A stretch of 64,000 nucleotides of DNA from G963677445 sp963678275 (GCA_963678275.1 OY782765.1:6386001-6450000), one strand, 5' to 3'; shown: positions 1-9,670, counted from the first letter of the stretch. The notes: generated by a model from the sequence alone, not told the origin. Numbers and translations: made by a program.

Positions 1-577
1 CATAAAGAATTGATATTCCAAAAAGCATTATACCTGAAGAGGCGCCGCCATAAATAATATATTTAAGGGCTGCCTCACTGTTTCTTTCACGCAACTTGAT
101 ATGACCCGCGAGCACATAAGAGGATAATGAAAGAATTTCTATGGAAAGATAAATTGAAACCAGGTCGGAACCTGACGCCATAAACATCATCCCGAGCGCC
201 ATTCCGAGGATAAGGGTATAATATTCTCCAAGTCTTTCGGGGAGTTCATTAACCTCGGATGAAGAAACGGTAAAGAGAATGATAAGAGCGGTAGAAAGAA
301 GAATTACTACTTTAAAGAAAAATCCTGCCGGATCAATTGAAATCATAGCATGACCGGAGACCAGAAAAGCAAAGGCTTCACTTCCGGCGCCATTAATGAG
401 GAGCCATCCGCTGACAATTATTCCGGCCAGGGAAATCCAGGGCAGGTAAGATTTTTTCAGGGGGAAAATAAGGTCGAAAAGCAACACAACAACCAAAGTA
501 AGCGAAATGGCTATTTCAGGCTGTATGAGTGATAACGAACTATATATATTTGTCAGGTTCATACCGGTCATTACCAT
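1..577 (-). CDS. nuoN: NADH-quinone oxidoreductase subunit N (partial, 3' end outside window)
   Basis: This is the N-terminal part (about 192 residues) of the antiporter-like membrane subunit NuoN, one of the proton-pumping subunits of complex I. The translated minus strand gives a very hydrophobic protein with several predicted membrane helices and the stretch ELPERLGEYYTLILGMALG, followed by SIYLSIEILSLSSYVLAG, typical of NuoN. It starts 6 bases after the nuoM stop and is the last gene of the operon. I chose the ATG at 577; in-frame ATGs at 571 and 562 are possible, and no strong ribosome-binding site decides between them. The gene continues past base 1. Confidence 0.9.
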   Translation of the reverse strand, partial: MVMTGMNLTNIYSSLSLIQPEIAISLTLVVVLLFDLIFPLKKSYLPWISLAGIIVSGWLLINGAGSEAFAFLVSGHAMISIDPAGFFFKVVILLSTALIILFTVSSSEVNELPERLGEYYTLILGMALGMMFMASGSDLVSIYLSIEILSLSSYVLAGHIKLRERNSEAALKYIIYGGASSGIMLFGISILY

Positions 578-583
578 TATAAA

Positions 584-2182
584 TTAAAATCCGCCAAGCT
601 GCATCGCGGAAGCGTTCCCCGATACAAACTCGACAAGAGTATTTACAGATGTGCTCATTATATCTATCATCGCCGAGGGATAAATACCGAGGAAGATGAT
701 AATAAGTGTGAGCGGAATAAACATTATATATTCACGCGCGTCAATATCGGTAAGGGAAGACCATTTATCATTCAGTTTACCGAAGAAAATTCGCTGAAGT
801 GTCCATAACATATAAGCGGCGCCGAGCAGGATGCCGAGTGTAGAGATCATAGTAATATTTCTTGTAACATCAACACCGAACGCGCCAACAAAAACAAAAG
901 CCTCACTTATAAATCCGCTCAATCCCGGAAGCCCTATAGCCGCGAAAAAAGCGACAGTCACAAAACCGGTATAAACAGGCATCTGGTTAGCGAGTCCGCC
1001 AAAGTCATTTAAGCCTCGTGTATGAGCGCGGTCGTAAACAACACCGACGATAAGGAAGAGCATGGCTGTTATTGTGCCGTGATTAAACATCTGAAATATT
1101 GCTCCGTTTAATCCTACTGAGGAAAGGGAGGCCATTCCGAGCAGCACATAGCCCATGTGAGAAACTGAAGAATAGGCGATAAGTTTTTTGAAATCTTTCT
1201 GAGCGAGAGCGACAAAAGCTCCATAGATTATATTTATCGCGCCGAATAAGGCGATATACCACATGAGGTCGCGTGTGATATCGGGGAATATGGGGTAGCT
1301 GATCCTGAGTATTCCATAAGTACCCATTTTCAGCAGCACACCGGCAAGAATAACACTTATGGGGGTAGGGGCCTCGACGTGCGCGTCGGGAAGCCAGGTA
1401 TGGAAAGGAAACATAGGAATTTTAATAGCGAATCCGGCGAAAAGGGCCACATAAGCTATAAAACGCAAATTGGAAGGATTTAATGCTGAAAGAATTCCTG
1501 TAGAAGTGTAGTTTGACTGATCCATCAGGTGCAGCAGGTTGAAAGTATGAACTTCCACACCATCTATGATAACGTGCGCGCTGAAATAGAGACCGATCAT
1601 AACCAGGAGAATGAAAACACTGCCAAGCAGGGTATAGATAAAGAACTTTATTGCTGCGTATTCTCTCCGCGGTCCGCCCCAGATACCGATAAGGAAGTAC
1701 ATAGGCAGAAGCATCAGTTCCCAGAAAATATAGAAAAGGAAAAAATCGAGGGATACAAATACTCCCATCATCCCTGTATCGAGAAGCAGGAAGAGGGCGA
1801 AATATCCTTTAATCGACCGGGGTATATTCCATGATGATATGGCGGCGATAACGCTTATTATCGCGGTCAGCAGAACCATCGGGGCGCTGAGGCCGTCGAT
1901 ACCGAGAAAATAATCGATCTTGATAGTGCCAAGCCAGCCCGGTCCTTCAATATGTATCCAGGGAACCAACTCCTTGAACTGGAACGAGGAAGCCTCAAAA
2001 ATTCCTCCGGCGCTGTAATCAAAACCACTCACTATTATAACAGCGAGAATCAATTGTAAAAGAGTGGTCGCGAGGGTTATTACTTTAATGCCGTTCGATT
2101 TTTTCTCAGGCATGAAAAGAATAACTATCATGCCCGCTATGGGCAGAAAAGTAATTAGTGTTAATAAAGGAAATCCTTCCAT
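584..2182 (-). CDS. nuoM: NADH-quinone oxidoreductase subunit M
   Basis: Subunit M is one of the three antiporter-like proton channels in the membrane arm of complex I. The 532-residue protein has about 14 hydrophobic segments. It carries the family signatures FYIFWELMLLPMYFLIG (the conserved Glu of TM5), FHTWLPDAHVEAPTP and LIAYSSVSHMGYVLLG, which include the Lys and His residues of the proton path. Its length is close to the usual 480-530. It lies between nuoL (47-base gap) and nuoN (6-base gap) in the same operon. Confidence 0.97.
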   Translation of the reverse strand: MEGFPLLTLITFLPIAGMIVILFMPEKKSNGIKVITLATTLLQLILAVIIVSGFDYSAGGIFEASSFQFKELVPWIHIEGPGWLGTIKIDYFLGIDGLSAPMVLLTAIISVIAAISSWNIPRSIKGYFALFLLLDTGMMGVFVSLDFFLFYIFWELMLLPMYFLIGIWGGPRREYAAIKFFIYTLLGSVFILLVMIGLYFSAHVIIDGVEVHTFNLLHLMDQSNYTSTGILSALNPSNLRFIAYVALFAGFAIKIPMFPFHTWLPDAHVEAPTPISVILAGVLLKMGTYGILRISYPIFPDITRDLMWYIALFGAINIIYGAFVALAQKDFKKLIAYSSVSHMGYVLLGMASLSSVGLNGAIFQMFNHGTITAMLFLIVGVVYDRAHTRGLNDFGGLANQMPVYTGFVTVAFFAAIGLPGLSGFISEAFVFVGAFGVDVTRNITMISTLGILLGAAYMLWTLQRIFFGKLNDKWSSLTDIDAREYIMFIPLTLIIIFLGIYPSAMIDIMSTSVNTLVEFVSGNASAMQLGGF

Positions 2183-2229
2183 AATCTATCTGTTTTCTTT
2201 GTTACAGTTCAATTTATTAATTAACTAAT

Positions 2230-4314
2230 TTACGGCCTGAATACCAGGAAAAGAATAAGCAGTGAAAATACCACAAAAACTATGTAAGTCTGTACTCTGC
2301 CTGTCTGAAATCGTCTTAATGTCATACCAAGAAATCCACTCAGCAGGGCAGTAAAGTTAACGAGACCGTCAACAACATAGGTGTCGAATAATCCGCTGAG
2401 TTTTGAGATAAACTGAGTTACCGAGGCGGCTCCGTTTACAACGCCGTCAATCACTTTATTATCAAACCAGGAGAGGAAACGGCTGAAAATTAATGTGCCC
2501 GCAATCCATGTCCGGTCATAAAGTTCATCAATATACCATTTGTTAAGTGAGAAATTATAGAGCGGTTTCAGACTTCCCGACTTAAGCTTATAAGCATCAA
2601 TTTTTTTCCACTGAAACATCATAAAAGCAGCCAGCAGACCCAATCCCGCGAGAATCAGTGAGAGAAACATAGCCGGGTAATGAACATGATGAAGCGCTTC
2701 GGTGTATTGTTCCGAATGGATTACATGATGCGCGGAAGTATGATCTGTTCCTTCCCCGCGCATAAAATCAAAGCTGTATTCGGCAGGCACAACAGTAGAG
2801 GGAGTTTCCAGCCAGCTTCCGGCGAACCAGCCCGCGTCGGGAGAAACGGGGTTGGGAGTGTACCATATAAAAATTGATAAAGCAGCCAGAATAATAAGAG
2901 GCAGTGTCATCACTTTTGGAGATTCATGAGCATGGTCATATTTTTCCTGGTTGCGGGGTGAACCATGAAAAGTAATTATAACCAGACGGAACATATAAAA
3001 TGCTGTCATCAGAGCCACTACATAACCGAAAATCGGTATCAGCCAGTGTCCGGTAAGTTCTCCGAAAACCCATGTCCCGGCGAGAATACCATCCTTACTT
3101 AGAAATCCGGAAAAAAGAGGCACACCTGAAATGGCGAGTGTTGAAATAAGGAATGTGGCGTATGTTATCGGCAGCTTTTTCCTTAATCCCCCCATCTGAC
3201 GGATATCCTGCTCGTGATGCATAGCGTGTATTACAGAACCGGAGCCGAGAAAAAGGCAGGCCTTAAAGAACGCGTGTGTTACCAAATGGAAAAACGCGAA
3301 TACCCACGCGCCTACTCCCACCGACATAACCATATATCCGAGCTGACTAACCGTGGAATAGGCCAGCACCTTTTTAATATCATTCTGAGTCAGCGCGATT
3401 GTAGCCGCGATAAATGAGGTAAATGCTCCGACCACAGCGATAACCAGCATCGCGTCGGCTGTGAGCAGAACAAAAACTCTTACCAGCAGATATACACCGG
3501 CCGCCACCATAGTAGCCGCGTGTATAAGCGCGCTTACCGGAGTAGGGCCTTCCATAGCGTCGGGAAGCCATACATGAAGGGGGAACTGGGCCGATTTACC
3601 AACTGCTCCCATAAAAATCAATATTCCCGCGGCTGTAAGCCAGGCGCCGTCGCCATAAGGCAGATTTCCCGCGCTGATCTGCGCGAAAATTTCGGAAAAA
3701 GTAAATGTATTGTAATTCGCGAATAATATTAAAATGCCGATAAGCATGCCGATATCACCGACACGGTTGACAATAAATGCTTTTTTGCCGGCGTCTGAGG
3801 CAGATTTTTTTTCATACCAGAACCCGATAAGCAGGTAGGAGGATAACCCGACAAGCTCCCAGAAAATATACATCATCAGGAAGTTATGGGTGATAACTAT
3901 ACCCATCATTGAAAATGTAAAGATACCGAGGTAAGCAAAGTACCTGGAATAACGGGCGTCACCTTTCATATAGGCGATTGAAAAAAGATGTACAAGAAAA
4001 CTGATGAGAGTAACGACTATCATCATCAGCACAGTGACATTATCGAGAAGTATACCCAGCTCGATTGTCATATTTCCGATGAGCGGAATATCGCCGAATG
4101 TGATCCATTCGAATGAGCTGACGATATCATGAGGGAAATATGAAATTTTATAAAACGCGGTCAATATTGATAACAGAAGTGTAATGCCGAGGAAAACAAC
4201 TTCAACGAGATACATTTTCTTTACTCTTTTTCCTGTGAAAAGCACAAGCAGGAATCCCGCGAGGGGCAGGAAGAGCACTATCAGCGATATTATTACAAGG
4301 CTTGATTCTGTCAT
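2230..4314 (-). CDS. nuoL: NADH-quinone oxidoreductase subunit L
   Basis: Subunit L is the distal antiporter-like subunit, with a long lateral helix that runs along the membrane arm of complex I. The 694-residue protein shows the conserved FWELVGLSSYLLIGFW, FPLHVWLPDAMEGPTPVSAL and KKVLAYSTVSQLGYM motifs. It has an extended C-terminal region (after about residue 500) ending in a hydrophobic helix, as expected for NuoL and not for NuoM or NuoN. The start lies 4 bases after the nuoK stop, which indicates translational coupling. Confidence 0.97.
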   Translation of the reverse strand: MTESSLVIISLIVLFLPLAGFLLVLFTGKRVKKMYLVEVVFLGITLLLSILTAFYKISYFPHDIVSSFEWITFGDIPLIGNMTIELGILLDNVTVLMMIVVTLISFLVHLFSIAYMKGDARYSRYFAYLGIFTFSMMGIVITHNFLMMYIFWELVGLSSYLLIGFWYEKKSASDAGKKAFIVNRVGDIGMLIGILILFANYNTFTFSEIFAQISAGNLPYGDGAWLTAAGILIFMGAVGKSAQFPLHVWLPDAMEGPTPVSALIHAATMVAAGVYLLVRVFVLLTADAMLVIAVVGAFTSFIAATIALTQNDIKKVLAYSTVSQLGYMVMSVGVGAWVFAFFHLVTHAFFKACLFLGSGSVIHAMHHEQDIRQMGGLRKKLPITYATFLISTLAISGVPLFSGFLSKDGILAGTWVFGELTGHWLIPIFGYVVALMTAFYMFRLVIITFHGSPRNQEKYDHAHESPKVMTLPLIILAALSIFIWYTPNPVSPDAGWFAGSWLETPSTVVPAEYSFDFMRGEGTDHTSAHHVIHSEQYTEALHHVHYPAMFLSLILAGLGLLAAFMMFQWKKIDAYKLKSGSLKPLYNFSLNKWYIDELYDRTWIAGTLIFSRFLSWFDNKVIDGVVNGAASVTQFISKLSGLFDTYVVDGLVNFTALLSGFLGMTLRRFQTGRVQTYIVFVVFSLLILFLVFRP

Positions 4315-4318
4315 CGTT

Positions 4319-4630
4319 TTATTCTTTTAATTTATCTATTTCGTCAACATTAACATTAGAGAAAGTTTTATAGAGGTTCAGCACAATAGCGAGAGCGATT
4401 GCCGCTTCGGCCGCCGCGAGGATTATTACAAAGAGGGCAATGATCTGTCCATTAATATGAAAGCTGCCATAGCGGGCAAAAGCGACAAAATTTATATTCG
4501 CGGCATTAAGAATAAGTTCTATGCCCATCAGCACAAGAATAGCATTTTTTCGCGCGACAAGAGCAAATATGCCAAGCGAAAAAAGCAAAGCGCTTACAAC
4601 AAGAAAATGTGTTAAACCTACCTGTAACAT
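4319..4630 (-). CDS. nuoK: NADH-quinone oxidoreductase subunit K
   Basis: A small 103-residue integral membrane subunit of complex I with three predicted helices. The family-typical GIELILNAANINFVAF contains the conserved membrane-embedded Glu, and a second conserved acidic residue lies in the helix AAAEAAIALAIVLNLYKT. The length is normal (about 100). It sits 10 bases after nuoJ and 4 bases before nuoL, so it is clearly in the operon. Confidence 0.97.
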   Translation of the reverse strand: MLQVGLTHFLVVSALLFSLGIFALVARKNAILVLMGIELILNAANINFVAFARYGSFHINGQIIALFVIILAAAEAAIALAIVLNLYKTFSNVNVDEIDKLKE

Positions 4631-4640
4631 TTATTCTCTT

Positions 4641-5144
4641 TTAATTTGTTTTATCATCTCTTCTGGCCATTGACGCGGCGCCGACAAGCGCGATAAGAAG
4701 TACCATAGCCAGCAGTTCGAAAATTAATATATATTCACTGAGAAGTGTTTTCCCCAGTGTAAATGATGTGGTCTCGGGAATTGCCGAAGGATTTATTTTC
4801 CATCCGGTTTTAATCATAATCGCCGTTATGGCTCCGGCAAAAAGTCCGACACCGATAACAGCCGGTAAAGTGTGTATATTGCTGCTTTTAATGGCGACGC
4901 TGGTTATTTTGTTAGTCAGCATCACACCAAATAACATCAGGATGAGGATGCCGCCGACATAAACCAGAATCTGCACTACAGCGATAAAATCCGCGCCGAG
5001 CAGCACATATAAACCTGAAATACCGAACAGGGTGAACATAAGGCTGAATGCCGCGTGCACAACATTGCGGGCGGAAACAACTATAAATCCCGAAACCAGG
5101 GTAACAGCGGCAAATAAATAAAATATGATGTCGTAGATGGTCAT
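4641..5144 (-). CDS. nuoJ: NADH-quinone oxidoreductase subunit J
   Basis: A membrane subunit of complex I of 167 residues with five predicted helices. The conserved segment VHAAFSLMFTLFGISGLYVLL is followed by QILVYVGGILILMLFGVML, the region that forms the pi-bulge helix (TM3) in known structures. It lies one base after the nuoI stop and 10 bases before nuoK. Confidence 0.96.
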   Translation of the reverse strand: MTIYDIIFYLFAAVTLVSGFIVVSARNVVHAAFSLMFTLFGISGLYVLLGADFIAVVQILVYVGGILILMLFGVMLTNKITSVAIKSSNIHTLPAVIGVGLFAGAITAIMIKTGWKINPSAIPETTSFTLGKTLLSEYILIFELLAMVLLIALVGAASMARRDDKTN

Positions 5145-5145
5145 A

Positions 5146-5700
5146 TTATTTATTCTCTTTTTTCTCTTCGGCCGCCTTTTTTGCCGCCGCGGCTTTCTGC
5201 GCGGCTTTTTCGGCCATAAACTTTTCGTAATTCTCTTTTTTCTCTTCTCCTTCTTCGGGACTCAGAGTAGCGAATTTGAAGACAAGGTTATCTCTCTCAT
5301 ATTCCGAGAATTCATAAACATCGGTCATATAAATACATTCTGTGGGACAGGGAAAAACGCAAAGCTGGCAATAGCAGCATTTTGCGATGTCTATATCGAA
5401 TTGAGTAACCCAGAGCGCTTTTTTCTTTCCATTGCTCGTTTTACCCAGGTCTTCGCCGGGAACAGATTTGACGGTTTCAATAGTAATGCAATCCACCGGA
5501 CAAGCCCTGGCGCACTGATCGCAGCCGATGCAGTCATCCATATTAACATATAAACGGTTGCGGGCCCTTTCGGGCAGGGGAACTTTTACATCGGGATACT
5601 GGATTGTGACATAAGGTTTGAACATGTGTAAAAAGGTTACCTTCATGCCGATCAGCACTGTCCAGATCCCATCCCATGTATTTTTAAGATATCTACGCAT
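5146..5700 (-). CDS. nuoI: NADH-quinone oxidoreductase subunit I (two 4Fe-4S clusters)
   Basis: This peripheral subunit carries clusters N6a and N6b, which pass electrons toward NuoB. Two ferredoxin motifs are visible: CIGCDQCARACPVDCI and CCYCQLCVFPCPTECI. They supply eight cysteines. Total length is 184 residues with an Ala/Lys/Glu-rich C-terminal tail, which is unusual in composition but not unknown. It lies between nuoH (3-base gap) and nuoJ (1-base gap). In a complex without NuoEFG, this subunit would be on the electron entry path. Confidence 0.97.
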   Translation of the reverse strand: MRRYLKNTWDGIWTVLIGMKVTFLHMFKPYVTIQYPDVKVPLPERARNRLYVNMDDCIGCDQCARACPVDCITIETVKSVPGEDLGKTSNGKKKALWVTQFDIDIAKCCYCQLCVFPCPTECIYMTDVYEFSEYERDNLVFKFATLSPEEGEEKKENYEKFMAEKAAQKAAAAKKAAEEKKENK

Positions 5701-5703
5701 AAT

Positions 5704-6774
5704 TTATATTAAAGTAATAAGTCCAATTATTATCAGATTAACAAAAGCGTAAGGAATAAGGTATTTCCAGCAGAGGGCCATCAACTGATCCACCCTGAGA
5801 CGTGGAAGGGTCCAGCGGAGCCACATCTGTACAAATACGAAAAATAATCCTTTTACCGTAAACCAGAAAAACTGCTCAAGAGGCACAAGCCATTCCGCTC
5901 CGATAAGATCACCGAAATAACCGAAAGGAGACTGATATCCGCCGAAAAATATTGTGGCGGCAAGAGCTGATACCGCGAACATATTGGCATATTCGGCCAG
6001 GAAAAACATGGCGAATTTCATTCCTGAATATTCGGTGTGATAACCCGCGACAAGTTCAGACTCAGCTTCAGGGATATCAAAAGGGGTTCTGTTGACTTCG
6101 GCAAGGGAGCTGATATAAAATATTACGAAAGCAACAATTGTAAAAGGTATTATAAGTAACTTCGCTATTCCTTCGGCGGGACCTCCGAAAACATTCCAGT
6201 TCCAGAACCATTGAGTCTGAATTTCACTCATCTGGCCCAGGCTGAGGGTTCCGTTCAGCATCACGATGGATAAAACAACAATAGCGGTTGGAATTTCATA
6301 ACTGATTATCTGGGCGGCGGAGCGCATAGCTCCGAGCAGGGAATATTTATTATTTGAAGCCCAACCGGCCATCAGAATTCCAGCGACTACCAGGGAAGAA
6401 ATAGCGATAATAAAAAAGATGCCGACTTCGGCGCCGGTGCCAATATAAATGCCTGAAAAAGGAATGGCCGCAAAAACAGCGTAACTTCCGGCAAAAACCA
6501 GAATCGGGGCCAGGTTAAAAAGTTTTTTATCTGTCTCGTCGGCTACTATATCCTCTTTCTGGAAAAGTTTGAGGATATCGGCGATTGTCTGAAGCAATCC
6601 ATAAGGCCCCACACGCATCGGACCAAGCCGGTCCTGCATAAAAGCTGAGACTTTTCGTTCGGCGTAAACGGCAACCAGAGCGAAAGGCAGAATAAAGAGA
6701 AAGAGGGGAAGAGCCGCGGTAATAATCATCGCGATTATTTCATTTCCGATAAGGTTGTTCATTATCTCATACAT
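5704..6774 (-). CDS. nuoH: NADH-quinone oxidoreductase subunit H
   Basis: This membrane subunit helps form the quinone-binding chamber at the junction of the two arms of complex I. The 356-residue protein has about eight or nine helices. The family motifs AERKVSAFMQDRLGPMRVGP near the N terminus and FDIPEAESELVAGYHTEYSG (the acidic loop near the quinone tunnel) are intact. It abuts nuoD with a one-base overlap: the nuoD stop and the nuoH ATG share base 6774. It follows nuoD directly, where nuoE, nuoF and nuoG would normally lie. Confidence 0.97.
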   Translation of the reverse strand: MYEIMNNLIGNEIIAMIITAALPLFLFILPFALVAVYAERKVSAFMQDRLGPMRVGPYGLLQTIADILKLFQKEDIVADETDKKLFNLAPILVFAGSYAVFAAIPFSGIYIGTGAEVGIFFIIAISSLVVAGILMAGWASNNKYSLLGAMRSAAQIISYEIPTAIVVLSIVMLNGTLSLGQMSEIQTQWFWNWNVFGGPAEGIAKLLIIPFTIVAFVIFYISSLAEVNRTPFDIPEAESELVAGYHTEYSGMKFAMFFLAEYANMFAVSALAATIFFGGYQSPFGYFGDLIGAEWLVPLEQFFWFTVKGLFFVFVQMWLRWTLPRLRVDQLMALCWKYLIPYAFVNLIIIGLITLI

Positions 6775-7889
6775 TATCTGTCAACCTCCCCTAATACAAT
6801 ATCAATACTTCCGAGAATGGCGACAACATCAGCGATCATATGTCCCCGGCATAATTCATCCATAATTCCCAGGTTGACAAAAGAGGGCGCGCGCACTTTT
6901 ACTCTGAATGGATTTGGAGCGCCGTCGCTGACGATATAGTAACCCAGTTCTCCCCTTGGATTTTCAACACGGGTATATAACGAGCCTTTTGGCGGTTTGA
7001 TCTTTCTCGGTATCGCCGATTTAACATCACCTTCAGGAATTTTATCAATTGCCTGTTCGATAATATTAAGGCTTTGTTCCATTTCTAGAACCCGCATATA
7101 ATATCGGTCCCAGCAATCGCCTATGGTTCCCATCCTGCCGTCGCCGATGGGTATCTCAAAATCAAAACGGTCATAAATTGAATAAGGGTCGTCAAGGCGG
7201 AGATCAAACTTTAATCCGCTCGCTCTCAGGTTAGGACCTGTAATACCAAAATTTATAGCTGTGTCGAGTGGGAGAATCCCGACATTCGCGGTTCTTTCAA
7301 TAAAAATTTTGTTGAATGTCAGAAGATCATTAAGTTCCTTCAGGTTTGGTCTGAAATCTCTTACGAATTCTTTTGTTTCCCTGATAAAATCGGGGTGAAT
7401 ATCGTGAGAAAGGCCCCCCGGCCATATATAATTATATAATAAACGGGCGCCGCATGTTTTTTCAAAGATGGTGAGAATTCTTTCCCTGTCCCTGAAAGTA
7501 TAAAGAAAAGGAGTAAAGGCCCCTATATCAAGTCCGTACGTTCCGACAGCCACAAGGTGGGAGGCTATTCTCTGAAGCTCGGCAATAATTATTCTGATAT
7601 ACTCGACTCTCTCGGGAACTTCAATACCCGCGAGCCTTTCAACAGCGACAGCCCATCCGAGGTTATTGGACATGGAAGCAAGATAGTCCATTCTGTCGGT
7701 ATAAGGGACAACCTGCTGATAAGTCATTGCCTCGCAATGTTTTTCGAAACAACGGTGAAGGTACCCGAGGTGTGGTGTAACTCCGGTTATTATTTCACCG
7801 TCAAGTTTCAGCTCGAGTCTCAGCACACCGTGTGTTGACGGGTGCTGGGGACCCATATTGATTACCATTTCTTCAGTCTTCAGCGACAT
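6774..7889 (-). CDS. nuoD: NADH-quinone oxidoreductase subunit D
   Basis: The 49-kDa-type subunit, related to the large subunit of NiFe hydrogenases, forms the quinone-reduction site with NuoB. The 371-residue sequence contains GPQHPSTHGVLRLELKLDGE with the quinone-site His, and VENPRGELGYYIVSDG near the C terminus. Length is normal for a stand-alone NuoD that is not fused to NuoC. The gap to nuoC is 27 bases. Confidence 0.97.
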   Translation of the reverse strand: MSLKTEEMVINMGPQHPSTHGVLRLELKLDGEIITGVTPHLGYLHRCFEKHCEAMTYQQVVPYTDRMDYLASMSNNLGWAVAVERLAGIEVPERVEYIRIIIAELQRIASHLVAVGTYGLDIGAFTPFLYTFRDRERILTIFEKTCGARLLYNYIWPGGLSHDIHPDFIRETKEFVRDFRPNLKELNDLLTFNKIFIERTANVGILPLDTAINFGITGPNLRASGLKFDLRLDDPYSIYDRFDFEIPIGDGRMGTIGDCWDRYYMRVLEMEQSLNIIEQAIDKIPEGDVKSAIPRKIKPPKGSLYTRVENPRGELGYYIVSDGAPNPFRVKVRAPSFVNLGIMDELCRGHMIADVVAILGSIDIVLGEVDR

Positions 7890-7916
7890 ATAATTATATA
7901 TATATTCAAAAAATTA

Positions 7917-8450
7917 TCAATATGGCACTTTCATGCCATGATAAAACTCAGGATTTTCGTAATCTTTTCTTAATGGGTGACTTCCTTCTTCCCAGTCGTA
8001 GGGCATAAGGATTCTGCGTAAATCGGGGTGTCCGGTGAATTTTATCCCGACAAGGTCAAACGCTTCCCGTTCATGCCAGTCAGCGGTTTTCCATATATCG
8101 GAAACAGTAGGAAGTTCCGCGTTTTCCTTTGGGACAAGACATTTCAGAGTAACTTTATGTTTATTTTTCACTGAATGAAGGTTATAAACGACGCTCAGAT
8201 TACCACCGGTTATCACCTCATTTCCATCTTCATCTTTGCTTTTCTTTTCGTCAGCTTCATCAATACCGGAAAGATTCATTAGGCTGTCGAAAAGAAGCCT
8301 TCCATCATTCGCGAGGAATTCACAAACTTCAGAAAGAATTTCACTCCCGGCAATTATCAGAGGATCAGAAACAGGATTTTCTTCGAGAGAAATATTCTCT
8401 TCACCAAACTTTTCTTTTAATATATCAAAAATCTCTTCCGGTTTAAGCAT
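7917..8450 (-). CDS. nuoC: NADH-quinone oxidoreductase subunit C
   Basis: The 30-kDa-type subunit of the peripheral arm, with 177 residues. The conserved C-terminal signature WHEREAFDLVGIKFTGHPDL, then RRILMPYDWEEGSHPLRKDY, is diagnostic of this family. An acidic insertion with ESKKSKDEDG-like composition near residues 65-80 is lineage-specific. The start overlaps the end of nuoB by 8 bases, which implies translational coupling. Confidence 0.96.
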   Translation of the reverse strand: MLKPEEIFDILKEKFGEENISLEENPVSDPLIIAGSEILSEVCEFLANDGRLLFDSLMNLSGIDEADEKKSKDEDGNEVITGGNLSVVYNLHSVKNKHKVTLKCLVPKENAELPTVSDIWKTADWHEREAFDLVGIKFTGHPDLRRILMPYDWEEGSHPLRKDYENPEFYHGMKVPY

Positions 8451-8937
8451 TTTTCTTTTTCACCAGCGATTCGTTGCGAATTTTATCCTGCAGCTTAAGA
8501 AGTCCTTCCAGCAGAGCTTCGGGACGGGGAGGGCATCCGGGCACATATACATCAACAGGGATTATCCTGTCAACACCTTTGAGCACATGATAACCATGCT
8601 CCCAATAGGGGCCGCCGCTATTGGCGCAGCTTCCCATGGAAATTATATACTTCGGGTCGGGCATCTGCTCATAAAGTCTTTTTATCCTCAAAGCCATTTT
8701 GAGTGTTACGGTGCCAGATATAATAATAATATCTGATTGCCGTGGAGAAGGCCGGGGTATAACGCCGAATCTGTCAAAGTCGTAATGCGACGCCGATGTG
8801 GCCATCATTTCTATGGCGCAGCATGCGAGTCCGAATCCAAGCTGCCATAATGAGGAAAGGCGCGCCCAGTTCATCAGGTCGTCTGCTTTTGTAATTACGA
8901 TGTTGCTTTTCGAAAACTCTTTATCTAATAAACCCAT
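8443..8937 (-). CDS. nuoB: NADH-quinone oxidoreductase subunit B (cluster N2)
   Basis: This subunit holds the terminal 4Fe-4S cluster N2, which donates electrons to quinone. The ligands are visible as the tandem cysteines in FGLACCAIEMMA, the cysteine in SMGSCANSGGPYW and the one in VPGCPPRPEALLEGL. Length is 164 residues. It lies 6 bases after nuoA and overlaps nuoC. Confidence 0.97.
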   Translation of the reverse strand: MGLLDKEFSKSNIVITKADDLMNWARLSSLWQLGFGLACCAIEMMATSASHYDFDRFGVIPRPSPRQSDIIIISGTVTLKMALRIKRLYEQMPDPKYIISMGSCANSGGPYWEHGYHVLKGVDRIIPVDVYVPGCPPRPEALLEGLLKLQDKIRNESLVKKKNA

Positions 8938-8943
8938 ACCGGA

Positions 8944-9369
8944 CTATTCTTTTTCCGTATTGTTTTCTTTTGATTTAATTTTTACTCCCGGTTTCGGCGG
9001 GATTATTCCGGGGCGTTCCCATTCAAGGTCTCCCTTTCTCCATTCATAAGCCATTCCGATGCCTAAAAGAACCAGAAAAATAATTCCGGCGAGGAACCCG
9101 TACATTCCAAAATCCTTATAGTTTAATGCCCAGGGGAAAAGCAGCACTACTTCAACATCAAATATCAGGAATATCAGCGCTACTACATAAAACCGGAGAT
9201 TAAATTTTATCCAGGGGGAGCCTTCAGGGTTCTCACCGCATTCATACGTGGTCTGTTTTTCCTTCGTTTTTCGCGAAGGCCTTACCAGACCGGCCATAAA
9301 AATAGCAAACATCACAAAGATGACCGCGATGAGAATAAATATGAAAATTTTACCGAACTCTGTTAGCAT
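8944..9369 (-). CDS. nuoA: NADH-quinone oxidoreductase subunit A
   Basis: The first gene of the operon encodes a three-helix membrane subunit of complex I. It has 141 residues with the conserved YECGENPEGSPWIKFNLRFY and the following VALIFLIFDVEVVLLFPWA. The C-terminal tail is longer and more charged than usual. The ATG at 9369 lies about 23 bases downstream of a sigma70-like -10 element. Confidence 0.97.
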   Translation of the reverse strand: MLTEFGKIFIFILIAVIFVMFAIFMAGLVRPSRKTKEKQTTYECGENPEGSPWIKFNLRFYVVALIFLIFDVEVVLLFPWALNYKDFGMYGFLAGIIFLVLLGIGMAYEWRKGDLEWERPGIIPPKPGVKIKSKENNTEKE

Positions 9370-9391
9370 AAGTTACCAAAAATTTTGGGGT

Positions 9392-9420
9392 AAAATACGG
9401 TATCTATTTCTTAATGTCAA
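9392..9420 (-). promoter_or_regulatory. Predicted promoter of the nuo operon
   Basis: On the minus strand, TTGACA (9420-9415) and TATTTT (9397-9392) are separated by exactly 17 bases, and the nuoA ATG lies 22 bases beyond. This matches the sigma70 -35/-10 layout. It is not the Bacteroidetes TTTG/TAnnTTTG layout, so the assignment is an inference from spacing and consensus. Confidence 0.55.
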
Positions 9421-9670
9421 TGAATAGTATACAAAAGTAAAATATTAATAGGACTTTTGGTCAGAATGTCTTAAAATCTTAATCTTAATCATAATCTTAA
9501 ACCGGCAAGCCAGAGACAATGAGGAATTACGAATTACGAATTGACTTTCCCCAGGTATTACCAATTAATTGTCATTCCGGTTTTTTGCGTCTTTTGCGAA
9601 AAGACCATCCAGAGGCAGGCAGGCCGGAATCTAATGCCAAATTTTACTGGCAATCAGATAAAAACTTTTC

